A DNA stretch of 64,000 nucleotides from a bacterium (GTDB lineage Bacteria; Bacillota; Bacilli; Lactobacillales; Streptococcaceae), in contig CAJNBT010000006.1 of assembly GCA_905221085.1 (NCBI GenBank), positions 1 to 64,000 of the forward strand, given 5' to 3'. Shown here one piece after another: positions 57,103 to 64,000 of this stretch. Position numbers and translations under genes: made by a program. Each line of letters begins with the position of its first letter. Within the stretch, counting starts at the first letter, position 1. Under the pieces are notes generated by a model. That model had not been told where the DNA came from and ran no database searches. It saw only the letters and a program-made list of their open reading frames with translations.

Positions 57103-57462
57103 ATGGATAAATCAAAAGATACATGGGAAATTGATGGATATTTATGGTTACATTGTCCCGTTTGCGGAACTGAGGTTATGGACTATGATATCTGTGACGT
57201 TTGTCGTTGGCAAAATACGGGTATTATAAATATTGACGGTGGCCCTAACAAGATGACTCTCGCCGAAGCTAAAGAAGCTTACGCAAGGAGAAAAATCGTA
57301 AAAATTGAAGAATTTGATACAGTGTTGTTAAAAAGCGGTCAAACGGCGACAATTGTCGAAAAGTTAAGTGAAGATACTTTTATTGCTGACATAGGAGATT
57401 CCCCGAAAGACTGGGATAGCATTACAATTACAATCAATGATATTGAAAAAGTAAGTGTATAG
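57103..57462 (+). CDS. CPCC-type cysteine-rich protein with C-terminal beta domain
   Basis: The 119-residue protein opens with a zinc-ribbon of the Cys_rich_CPCC type: CPVCGTEV, then CDVCRWQNTG, then DGGPNKMTLAEAKEAY. A second small beta domain follows (about 72-119, VLLKSGQTATIVEKL). CPCC proteins are frequent in immunity-gene neighbourhoods of polymorphic toxins; their action is unknown. I chose MDKSKDTWEI at 57103, which has GGAGGAGGG upstream; the longer open frame has no such site. Confidence 0.7.
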   Translation: MDKSKDTWEIDGYLWLHCPVCGTEVMDYDICDVCRWQNTGIINIDGGPNKMTLAEAKEAYARRKIVKIEEFDTVLLKSGQTATIVEKLSEDTFIADIGDSPKDWDSITITINDIEKVSV

Positions 57463-57503
57463 AAATAGCTAATATATTTGTATAGTGTTGGGAGTAACCT
57501 TAA

Positions 57504-57713
57504 ATGAATAAGACTGGGAAAGAGAATTTAATCATCATTAACGGCAGCGAATATGTCCATTGTCCAGTATGTGGTACTGTTACAGCAGTGTATGATATCT
57601 GTGACGTCTGTCAGTGGCAAAATACAGGAGAAACTAATATAGATGGTGGCCCTAATGAAATGACACTTGCAGAAGCCAAAGAAGCTTACGCAAAAGGGAT
57701 TCCAATAATATAA
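57504..57713 (+). CDS. CPCC-type cysteine-rich protein, single domain
   Basis: The 69-residue protein repeats the zinc-ribbon of its neighbour (CPVCGTVTAVYDICDVCQWQ, then DGGPNEMTLAEAKEAYA) without the second domain. The two are tandem paralogues. GGGAG lies 9 bp before the ATG. Confidence 0.68.
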   Translation: MNKTGKENLIIINGSEYVHCPVCGTVTAVYDICDVCQWQNTGETNIDGGPNEMTLAEAKEAYAKGIPII

Positions 57714-57743
57714 CAGACTATAATAGCACGAAAGGAGAGACTG

Positions 57744-57956
57744 ATGGAACTTATAGAATTTAATAACAAGGTTGTCAGAATCACCGATATTGATGGCCGA
57801 ATATTTGAAGGTGTAGCTCTTTACGAAGACAAAGATGTCCACGATGAAGAATTTGATGGGTTATCCGTTAATTCTGGAACCAGGTGGACTAAACTCTTTG
57901 AAGATGAAATCAAGAAAGTTGAAATTACTGATAAAATCGACCAGTACCTCATATAA
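57744..57956 (+). CDS. Small LSM-like beta protein
   Basis: The 70-residue protein (KVVRITDIDGRIFEGVALYE, then KLFEDEIKKVEI) has the look of an Sm/LSM-like beta barrel. It follows the CPCC gene by 30 bp with AAAGGAGAG before its ATG. Such proteins commonly sit beside CPCC genes, so the three probably form one unit. Confidence 0.65.
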   Translation: MELIEFNNKVVRITDIDGRIFEGVALYEDKDVHDEEFDGLSVNSGTRWTKLFEDEIKKVEITDKIDQYLI

Positions 57957-58006
57957 CTGAAATAGCTTTAATCTATCTATAAATCGTCTTTCGAATATCT
58001 CACGTC

Positions 58007-58111
58007 CTACATCATACAATCACTTATCTTCAAGTCTAAGTCTAGTCTCTGAATTGCTTTATCAAAATTTTTAATGCTTTTTAGCTTCTTTTCTACTTCG
58101 TCAGTGGTCAA
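58007..58111 (-). CDS. Possible 34-residue helical protein with TTG start
   Basis: AAAGGAG stands 7 bp before a TTG. The frame gives a charged helical peptide with TDEVEKKLKSIKNFDKAIQ. It could also be a remnant of a larger mobile-element gene. The ribosome-binding site is the main support. Confidence 0.35.
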   Translation of the reverse strand: MTTDEVEKKLKSIKNFDKAIQRLDLDLKISDCMM

Positions 58112-58126
58112 GCTGCTACTCCTTTA

Positions 58127-58135
58127 TGATATAAT
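58127..58135 (+). promoter_or_regulatory. Extended -10 promoter of candidate small RNA
   Basis: TGATATAAT, with no good -35 hexamer. Confidence 0.5.
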
Positions 58136-58141
58136 TAGTTT

Positions 58142-58255
58142 AAAGAGAAGTGAGGTAGAAATGATAGTGTCGCTACGCAACTTCATAGTATGAGATGACG
58201 GGACAGGCACACCGTCCACTACTCTCGAGCGCTTAGATTATTCTAAGTGCTTTTT
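58142..58255 (+). ncRNA. Candidate small RNA, about 114 bases, with a 10-codon frame
   Basis: The transcript would run from the extended -10 to a terminator (GCGCTTAG/CTAAGTGC then TTTTTT, 58230-58255). It contains a GACGG/CCGTC hairpin (58198 region) and GTGAGG before ATG of a ten-codon frame at 58161. Function is unknown; a type I toxin-antitoxin part or a mobile-element RNA are options. Confidence 0.45.
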
Positions 58256-58326
58256 TACATTTTCTCGATGTTCGCTCTTGGTTCAAATCCATTCTCCATA
58301 CTATTTGGTAAGGAATTAAAAGACAT
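58255..58326 (-). CDS. Possible 23-residue peptide or gene remnant
   Basis: AAGGAGATAGGAGAG precedes an ATG whose frame reads MSFNSLPNSMENGFEPRAN and stops after 23 codons. The good site suggests a real start, but the frame may be the stub of a deleted mobile-element gene. It runs opposite to the candidate small RNA. Confidence 0.35.
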   Translation of the reverse strand: MSFNSLPNSMENGFEPRANIEKM

Positions 58327-58429
58327 TTTTATCTCTCCTATCTCCTTGTCATTATGCAAGCAATTAAGGCAAGTTATTGCTTTGCTTAATCTGCTTATCA
58401 TTTTGTAAACATCAAATTTAAAATGATAG

Positions 58430-58711
58430 ACTTTTAAACTTCTCTTATTTCCTCAATACCCAAACAATAAAACACTATCAACTCGTTTAAACACACGTTT
58501 CAAACATGCTGGTGTTCCTGATATTAGTTTCCACGGTTTCCGACACACTCACGCTACAATCATGCTATACGCTGGCATAGAAGCCAAAGACTTACAATAC
58601 AGGTTAGGTCACTCTAATATCTCTATGACTTTAAACACTTATGTCCATGCTACCAAAGAGGGAGCAAAAAAAGCCGTCTCATTTTATGAGAAAGCTGTGA
58701 GTTCGTTATAA
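58430..58711 (+). pseudogene. Tyrosine recombinase (integrase), C-terminal remnant
   Basis: The open frame gives about 93 residues that match the catalytic end of phage or ICE integrases: FHGFRHTHAT holds the H-x-x-R box and LGHSNISMTLNTYVH holds the second His and the nucleophilic Tyr. No start or N-terminal two-thirds remain. It ends 6 bp before the right 42-bp repeat, the usual place for an integrase gene next to its att site. Confidence 0.82.
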
Positions 58712-58717
58712 GTGATG

Positions 58718-58759
58718 ACAAACCCAGCAATCAACGTTTTAAGACAAAGCAAAAAGCCC
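58718..58759. repeat. Right 42-bp direct repeat, candidate attR
   Basis: It matches the left copy at 54732-54773 in 39 of 42 bases. It forms the distal arm and T-run of the rpsD terminator, so the element probably inserted behind rpsD without harming it. Confidence 0.65.
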
Positions 58760-58774
58760 ACTGTTGTAGGCTTT
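58753..58774 (-). terminator. Terminator of rpsD
   Basis: AAAGCC-C-AC pairs with GT-A-GGCTTT; on the minus strand the stem is followed by TTGCTTTG. Confidence 0.75.
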
Positions 58775-58794
58775 CTGTAAGATATATCTTAAAA

Positions 58795-59406
58795 TTAAAG
58801 CATTTTGTTGTAGAATTCAACGACAAGTGCTTCGTTGATTTCTGGGTTGATTTCATCGCGTTCTGGCAAGCGAGTCAATGAACCTTCCAATTTTTCAGCG
58901 TCGAATGATACGAATGCTGGACGTCCAAGAGTAGCTTCTACTGCTTCAAGGATAGCTGGAACTTTCAATGATTTTTCACGAACTGAGATCACTTGACCTG
59001 GAGTTACGCGGTATGATGGGATATCAACGCGTTTTCCGTCAACAAGGATGTGACCGTGGTTTACGAATTGACGAGCTTGACGACGAGTAGTCGCAAGACC
59101 AAGACGGTAAACAACGTTATCCAAACGACGTTCCAAAAGAAGCATGAAGTTGAAACCTAGGATTCCGCCTTTGATTTTTGTAGCTTGTACGAACAAGTTA
59201 CGGAATTGTTTTTCACCTACACCGTAAGTGAAACGAAGTTTTTGTTTTTCAGCCAATTGCAAACCGTATTCTGACAATTTAGAACGGTTGTTTGGTCCGT
59301 GTTGTCCTGGTACGTAGTTACGACGTGCCAATTCTTTACCTGTACCTGTAAGTGAAAGGCCAAGGCGACGAGCTTGTTTCCAAGATGGTCCTGTATAACG
59401 TGACAT
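58795..59406 (-). CDS. rpsD: 30S ribosomal protein S4
   Basis: The 203-residue primary rRNA-binding protein of the small subunit has the S4 domain ([20 protein letters not shown], about 91-150). No zinc cysteines are present at the N-terminus. GGAGG lies 9 bp before the ATG. A long leader and its own promoter (59566-59594) suggest autoregulation as known for rpsD in Firmicutes. Confidence 0.97.
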   Translation of the reverse strand: MSRYTGPSWKQARRLGLSLTGTGKELARRNYVPGQHGPNNRSKLSEYGLQLAEKQKLRFTYGVGEKQFRNLFVQATKIKGGILGFNFMLLLERRLDNVVYRLGLATTRRQARQFVNHGHILVDGKRVDIPSYRVTPGQVISVREKSLKVPAILEAVEATLGRPAFVSFDAEKLEGSLTRLPERDEINPEINEALVVEFYNKML

Positions 59407-59559
59407 GTGTATGTCCTCCTGATATAAATAATATTTCGGTGGAAATAGTCACTTAGAAAGCCCTGATTCGTGCAGATGCCCTTCGCCTAAACAGCCAAGG
59501 TTACTTATCATAAGACACCTGTTGACGAGCTTCATGCTTTCCTGCTGATATTTCACACA
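59407..59559 (-). promoter_or_regulatory. rpsD leader, probable S4 autoregulatory RNA
   Basis: The leader is about 150 bases and contains pairing segments around GGCTGTTTAGGCGAAGG. Firmicutes rpsD leaders bind S4 and repress translation. I base the assignment on position and length. Confidence 0.5.
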
Positions 59560-59565
59560 AAATCC

Positions 59566-59594
59566 ATTCTACCATAAATAGCTAGATTTGTAAA
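59566..59594 (-). promoter_or_regulatory. Promoter of rpsD
   Basis: TTTACA (59589-59594), 17-bp spacer, TAGAAT (59566-59571) on the minus strand. Confidence 0.75.
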
Positions 59595-59600
59595 GGGGTT

Positions 59601-60653
59601 TTAGGCTTTATTTTCATTGCCAGAGAGGTTGAGAAGGAGGGTAAAGGTGCTTCCGAGACCGTACTGGCTACTGACTGTGATTTCTCCACCCAATTGATGG
59701 GCCAATTCACGCGCAATCGCAAGCCCTAAGCCATGACCACCTGTTTTCATATTACGCGAAGTTTCTACACGATAAAGGCGTTTGAAAATATTTTCCAAAT
59801 CCTCTGGGGCAATGCCCTGTCCCTCATCCGTCACACTGATTGAAAGCTGGTTCTTCTCCAGCTTAGCCACCACTTCCAGCTTGGTTCCTGGAGACGAGTA
59901 TTTAAAAGCGTTATTAACCAGATTCACCAAGATACGAGAAAGTTTGGCATAATCTCCTTCAATCCGGGCAGACTCTGGAATTACCTGCAAGTGGACATCT
60001 CGCTCTTCCTGCTCAATCAAGAACTGAAATTCACTCATGCACTCAATCAAGAGCTGGTCCAGAAAAATGCTGTCCTTGCTGGTCGTTTCCACCTGATTTC
60101 TAGCTGTATTTAGAGTCAAAAAATTCAACTCCTCAACCAGTTTATTGAGCCTTTCAGTCTGGCGTCCAATGGTTGCTAGATAATGATCCTGTTCTCCTTC
60201 CTTGATAACCCCATCCAAAATCCCTTCTACCGTCGCTTGGATCGAAGTGATGGGGGTCTTGATATCATGCGAAAGTTGAGCAATCATCAAGCCCTTTTCT
60301 CGTTCGCTTTCTTCCAAGGAATCAAAGGTGGCCTGCAAATCATGGGACATTTCATTGAAAGCTTGGCCTAATTGCTGAAATTCTACAGGTCCTTGAACCT
60401 CCAGATTTGAAGGAAAATCCTTATCCGCTACCCGCTTGGCATGTTCCTTGAGTTTGCCCAATGAAGTAAAGACTGGCGACAGGAGAAAGAGACTAATCCC
60501 AGCACCGACAAGGCTGGCAACGATGGTCATTCCAAGCAAAAAGTAAATCTCGCTTTTCTCAATCAGCATTTTTTGAACAGCCCAAAAAACCACGATAATC
60601 GTTAGGAGTGTTGAAATGATATACCCCACTAAAATATAACTTTTTAATTTCAT
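59601..60653 (-). CDS. hk08: Sensor histidine kinase of TCS08
   Basis: The 350-residue kinase has helices at about 6-27 and 36-58 with a very short outer loop, a HAMP domain, the H-box QLSHDIKTPITSI, the N-box LVNNAFKYSS and the G-box KTGGHGLGLAIAREL. The short extracellular part marks an intramembrane-sensing, SaeS-like kinase. In S. pneumoniae TCS08 influences PavB and other surface factors. The ATG overlaps the response-regulator stop (TAATG). Confidence 0.9.
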   Translation of the reverse strand: MKLKSYILVGYIISTLLTIIVVFWAVQKMLIEKSEIYFLLGMTIVASLVGAGISLFLLSPVFTSLGKLKEHAKRVADKDFPSNLEVQGPVEFQQLGQAFNEMSHDLQATFDSLEESEREKGLMIAQLSHDIKTPITSIQATVEGILDGVIKEGEQDHYLATIGRQTERLNKLVEELNFLTLNTARNQVETTSKDSIFLDQLLIECMSEFQFLIEQEERDVHLQVIPESARIEGDYAKLSRILVNLVNNAFKYSSPGTKLEVVAKLEKNQLSISVTDEGQGIAPEDLENIFKRLYRVETSRNMKTGGHGLGLAIARELAHQLGGEITVSSQYGLGSTFTLLLNLSGNENKA

Positions 60654-61348
60654 TAACTACCTCGTGCTTTCTCAATTTTGTAGCCCAAACCCCAGACGGT
60701 TTTGATGGTAGGTGTTTCTGCACTGGCATGTTTAGCCAACTCCTGTCGAAGAGCATGAATATGAACATTCAAGGTATTAGTATCATCCACATAGTCTTCT
60801 TGCCAGACCTTTTCATAGAGGTCTGTCTTAGAGAAAACTCGTTCTGGATTGCTGGCTAAAAGCCATAGAAGTTCGAAGGATTTGACTGTTAAATCAAGCC
60901 CCACATCTCCGACTTGAACCTCATGACTACCGTGATTCATCCGTAAATCCCCGAGACTGACGACTTCTGTCTCACCTCCACGATGAAGGCGACGCAAGAT
61001 ATTGTGGACACGCAAAACCAGCTCACGAGGGCTAAAGGGCTTGGCAATAAAGTCGTCTGCCCCCAAGCTCAGGCCGTAAATCTTGTCCTGCTCACTGGTC
61101 TTAGCCGTGATAAAGAGAAAAGGCTGATCCGGAGATTGATACTGGACTTCGCTAATCAAATCATAACCATCCATCCGAGGCATCATGATATCTGTAATAA
61201 TCAAATCAATCGCTTTTCGCTTGAAGATTTCTAAGGCCTCTACCCCATCATGAGCTACCAAAACCTGATATCCTGCCTGAACCAGATAACGTTGATGAAT
61301 ATCTGTGATTTCTACCTCGTCGTCAACGAGTAAAATTGTCTTTCCCAT
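60653..61348 (-). CDS. rr08: OmpR-family response regulator of TCS08
   Basis: The 231-residue regulator has a receiver domain with the DD pair (LLVDDEVEI), phospho-acceptor Asp in IITDIMMPRMDG and the switch Lys in FIAKPFSP. A C-terminal winged helix ends in VWGLGYKIE. I chose MGKTILLVDD at 61348, with AAAGGAG upstream. It lies between pavB and hk08. A 27-bp dyad overlaps its promoter. Confidence 0.92.
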   Translation of the reverse strand: MGKTILLVDDEVEITDIHQRYLVQAGYQVLVAHDGVEALEIFKRKAIDLIITDIMMPRMDGYDLISEVQYQSPDQPFLFITAKTSEQDKIYGLSLGADDFIAKPFSPRELVLRVHNILRRLHRGGETEVVSLGDLRMNHGSHEVQVGDVGLDLTVKSFELLWLLASNPERVFSKTDLYEKVWQEDYVDDTNTLNVHIHALRQELAKHASAETPTIKTVWGLGYKIEKARGS

Positions 61349-61370
61349 CTGTCTCTCCTTTGAAAAAAAC

Positions 61371-61397
61371 AGTGCTATACCACAATAGTATAACACT
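61371..61397 (-). promoter_or_regulatory. Promoter of rr08-hk08 with overlapping dyad
   Basis: TATACT (61387-61392) is the -10 box of an extended -10 (TGTTATACT). It lies in the inverted repeat AGTGCTATAC - 7 bases - GTATAACACT (9 of 10 bases pair). Such placement suggests direct self-control by RR08 or another repressor. Confidence 0.5.
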
Positions 61398-61471
61398 ATT
61401 TTAATCTCTTTACGAACATTCTAAACGATATATGGATTTTTTAAATCCTAGATAGAAAGTCTGTAGCTAGA

Positions 61472-64000
61472 CTAGTCATTTTCCTCTTTTTTAGCTTTCA
61501 AACCGAGACCACCTAACAGTCCTGCTAAGGCGAGTCCAAAGAATCCAAGAGTAGCCATTGATGTTTGGGCTTCACCAGTATATGGAAGCATGTCTTTTTG
61601 GTCTTTCATTTGAGCAGCCATCATTGGACTTGATGCCTTGTTATTGGATGTCATCTTGCCTTCATCAGACATTTTGCTTGAGGTTGCTGGAGCTTGATCT
61701 TGTTTCATGCTTGGTGTTGCCATAGGCTGGCTAGCATTCATGGTTTTGTCCTGCTCTTTGTTAGTCATCATCTTATCCTGGCTAGCAGCTGGCATTTTAG
61801 ACTTCATCTCATCTTGATTAGCACTTGGCATTTGAGCGTTCATCTTAGACGCATCTTGATGACTATTCATCATTGGAGTCGGCATAGCTGAACCATTAGA
61901 AGATGGGACGAAACCTGATTGCATCTGAGTAAGAGACTGATGTCCATTCAAGTTCACTGTCAAATCCTTAGTCGCTACAAGATTACTCACATCGGCCTTG
62001 CCGTCCTTCGCACCATAAACCTTGATAGTTGCCTTGTAGCTGTGAGTTCCATTTTGTTTCAAAAGGTCAAGAAGCTCTTTATCTGATTTGCCTTGAGTAC
62101 CTGCCAAATCTACTTCGTAGAAGTAAAGACCTTTGCCTAATTTTTCTACTGGTGGAAGAGCTGGATTTTTAGCTGAGCCGTTGTCTGACCATGGAGCCTT
62201 GTCTGAAGCTTTCAAGATAAGGCGAGTCAACATACCGTCACCAGCGAAGAGTTCGTATGGAATGACTTGGTTGACACCAGCTGTGAATGGGCCAGGGAAG
62301 TTAGCCTTGTCCAAGTAAGTGGCTGGAACATCTACTATGTCTTTAGTATTGTTAGCCACACCTTTTTGCACTTCAGCTGGAGTGGTCAAACCATTCAAGT
62401 TTACTGTCAAATCCTTAGTCGCTACAAGATTGCTCAAGTCTGCCTTGCCATCTTTTGCACCGTACACTTTAATAGTAGCTTTATAGCTTTGTGTACCGTT
62501 TTGTTTCAAAAGGTCAAGAAGCTCTTTATCTGATTTGCCTTGAGTACCTGCCAAGTCCACTTCGTAGAAGTAGAGACCTTTGCCCAATTTTTCTACTGGT
62601 GGGAGAGCAGGGTTTTTAGCTGAACCGTTATCTGACCATGGAGCTTTGTCGGATGCTTTCAAGATAAGGCGAGTCAACATACCGTCACCAGCGAAGAGTT
62701 CGTATGGAATAACTTGGTTGACACCAGCTGTGAATGGACCAGGGAAGTTGGCTTTGTCCAAGTAAGTGGCTGGGACGTCTACTGTGTCTTTAGTGTTGTC
62801 AGCCACGCCTTTTTGCACTTCAGCTGGGGTGGTCAAGCCATTCAAATTGATATTCAATTCTTTTGTCGCTACGAGATTGCTCAAATCAGCCTTGCCGTCT
62901 TTTGCACCGTACACCTTGATAGTAGCTTTATAGCTTTGTGTACCATTTTGTTTCAAGAGGTCAAGAAGTTCTTTGTCAGATTTTCCTTGAGTACCTGCCA
63001 AGTCCACTTCGTAGAAGTAGAGTCCTTTGCCCAATTTCTCTACTGGTGGAAGGGCGGGATTTTTAGCTGAACCATTGTCTGACCATGGAGCCTTGTCTGA
63101 AGCTTTCAAAATCAAACGAGTTAACATACCGTCTCCGGCGAAGAATTCGTATGGAATAACTTGGTTAACACCAGCTGTGAATGGACCTGGGAAGTTAGCT
63201 TTATCTAGGTAAGTAGCTGGAACATCCACTGTGTCTTTAGTATTGTCAGCCACACCTTTTTGAACTTCAGCTGGAGTGGTCAAACCATTCAAGTTTACTG
63301 TCAAATCCTTAGTCGCTACAAGATTGCTCAAGTCTGCCTTGCCATCTTTTGCACCGTACACTTTAATAGTAGCTTTATAGCTTTGTGTACCGTTTTGTTT
63401 CAAAAGGTCAAGAAGCTCTTTATCTGATTTGCCTTGAGTACCTGCCAAGTCCACTTCGTAGAAGTAGAGACCTTTGCCCAATTTTTCTACTGGTGGGAGA
63501 GCAGGGTTTTTAGCTGAACCGTTATCTGACCATGGAGCTTTGTCGGATGCTTTCAAGATAAGACGAGTCAACATACCGTCACCAGCGAAGAATTCATATG
63601 GAATGACTTGGTTGACGCCGGCTGTGAATGGCCCTGGGAAGTTGGCTTTATCAAGGTAGCTAGCTGGAACATCTACTGTGTCTTTGGTGTTGTCAGCTAC
63701 ACCTTTTTGTACTTCAGCTGGGGTAGTTAAGCCATTCAAGTTGACATCCAATTCTTTTGTCGCTACAAGATTGCTCAAGTCTGCCTTACCATCTTTAGCA
63801 CCGTACACTTTGATGGTAGCTTTATAGCTTTGTGTACCATTTTGTTTCAAGAGGTCTAGAAGCTCTTTATCAGATTTACCTTGGGTACCTGCCAAATCTA
63901 CTTCGTAGAAGTAAAGACCTTTGCCTAATTTTTCTACTGGTGGAAGAGCTGGATTTTTTGCTGAACCGTTATCTGACCATGGAGCCTTGTCTGAGGCCTT
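61472..64000 (-). CDS. pavB: PavB-type SSURE-repeat adhesin, LPxTG-anchored (5' part beyond window)
   Basis: The visible 842 residues are the C-terminal part; the signal peptide and more repeats lie past the right edge. There are at least five copies of a 149-residue unit holding the streptococcal surface repeat (SSURE) domain, which binds fibronectin and plasminogen in S. pneumoniae. Then comes a stalk of about 118 residues with 19 methionines, and then LPYTG, a hydrophobic helix and a charged tail for sortase A anchoring. Transcription proceeds toward rr08-hk08, the pair known to influence pavB. Confidence 0.9.
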   Translation of the reverse strand, partial: KASDKAPWSDNGSAKNPALPPVEKLGKGLYFYEVDLAGTQGKSDKELLDLLKQNGTQSYKATIKVYGAKDGKADLSNLVATKELDVNLNGLTTPAEVQKGVADNTKDTVDVPASYLDKANFPGPFTAGVNQVIPYEFFAGDGMLTRLILKASDKAPWSDNGSAKNPALPPVEKLGKGLYFYEVDLAGTQGKSDKELLDLLKQNGTQSYKATIKVYGAKDGKADLSNLVATKDLTVNLNGLTTPAEVQKGVADNTKDTVDVPATYLDKANFPGPFTAGVNQVIPYEFFAGDGMLTRLILKASDKAPWSDNGSAKNPALPPVEKLGKGLYFYEVDLAGTQGKSDKELLDLLKQNGTQSYKATIKVYGAKDGKADLSNLVATKELNINLNGLTTPAEVQKGVADNTKDTVDVPATYLDKANFPGPFTAGVNQVIPYELFAGDGMLTRLILKASDKAPWSDNGSAKNPALPPVEKLGKGLYFYEVDLAGTQGKSDKELLDLLKQNGTQSYKATIKVYGAKDGKADLSNLVATKDLTVNLNGLTTPAEVQKGVANNTKDIVDVPATYLDKANFPGPFTAGVNQVIPYELFAGDGMLTRLILKASDKAPWSDNGSAKNPALPPVEKLGKGLYFYEVDLAGTQGKSDKELLDLLKQNGTHSYKATIKVYGAKDGKADVSNLVATKDLTVNLNGHQSLTQMQSGFVPSSNGSAMPTPMMNSHQDASKMNAQMPSANQDEMKSKMPAASQDKMMTNKEQDKTMNASQPMATPSMKQDQAPATSSKMSDEGKMTSNNKASSPMMAAQMKDQKDMLPYTGEAQTSMATLGFFGLALAGLLGGLGLKAKKEEND
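61950..64000 (-). repeat. Array of 447-bp SSURE-coding repeats
   Basis: The same segments recur every 447 bp (for example at 62133, 62580, 63027, 63474 and 63921). Copies at 62390-62666 and 63284-63560, two units apart, look identical over about 275 bp, while neighbouring copies differ at many positions. The array continues beyond the window. Confidence 0.9.

Noticed and set aside
58430..58711. Functional integrase gene
   Set aside because: Only the last ~93 residues remain; the upstream frame is closed by a stop and there is no start.
62133..63659. Repeated 61-codon plus-strand frames opposite the adhesin repeats (starting MPNFSTGGRAG)
   Set aside because: They recur every 447 bp only because they are antisense shadows of the SSURE repeats; none has a ribosome-binding site.
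1..64000. CRISPR array
   Set aside because: No regularly spaced 24-36-bp repeats with unique spacers; the only regular arrays are the argS-distal structured units and the SSURE repeats.

Overview
The window is chromosomal DNA from a mitis-group Streptococcus, in the S. pneumoniae / S. mitis / S. oralis cluster. I base this on the gene content and order: gltX, pgi, patAB, mutS, argR/argS, gpsA-galU, the N-acetyl-DAP genes, pbp1b, tyrS, the maltodextrin regulon, aspS, hisS, ilvD, rpmF-rpmG, then rpsD, TCS08 and a PavB-type SSURE adhesin. BOX interspersed repeats, typical of this group, occur four times. Base composition is low-GC, and promoters are often of the extended -10 (TGnTATAAT) type. 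Two points argue against typical S. pneumoniae: the Pnp/Pst phosphate locus that I recall between argS and gpsA is absent, and rpsD-TCS08-pavB lies beside telA/xpaC.

Region 0-20 kb. A tRNA-Glu 5' end sits at the left edge. It is followed by gltX plus a deaminase, pgi, a class I amidotransferase, the PatAB drug exporter behind an attenuator, mutS, and divergent argR/argS. Downstream of argS is a striking tandem array of structured hairpin units. Then come gpsA-galU (+) and the (-) group dapH, N-acetyl-DAP deacetylase, 5-formyl-THF cyclo-ligase and a rhomboid protease. dapH has a long structured leader ending in a terminator.

Region 19.5-41 kb. This holds a DMT permease, pbp1b, tyrS, a P-type ATPase with a small membrane partner, rlmA, two small membrane proteins, and the complete maltodextrin system. 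glgP/malQ and malXCD are divergent, with malA-malR downstream. MalR-type operators and a cre site are visible. yitT and aspS follow.

Region 41-54 kb. One tightly packed operon encodes small membrane proteins, an XRE regulator, a DUF3169 protein, an ABC transporter and a CPBP protease, and looks like a defence or immunity module. Next are hisS, an MFS transporter beside an Rgg regulator, a SufT-like protein, ilvD with a perfect CodY box, rpmF-rpmG and telA/xpaC.

Region 54.2-58.8 kb is accessory. It starts with a complete Fst/par-type type I toxin-antitoxin locus. A ~4 kb island follows, bounded by 42-bp direct repeats (3 mismatches). It holds a structured RNA, five small (-) orphan genes, two CPCC zinc-ribbon genes plus a partner, broken small genes and a tyrosine-recombinase remnant. 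I read it as a decayed integrated element carrying immunity-like genes.

Region 58.8-64 kb runs (in transcription order) pavB, rr08, hk08, rpsD, all on the minus strand. pavB continues past the right edge. It has at least five 149-residue repeats, an unusually methionine-rich stalk and an LPYTG sortase signal.
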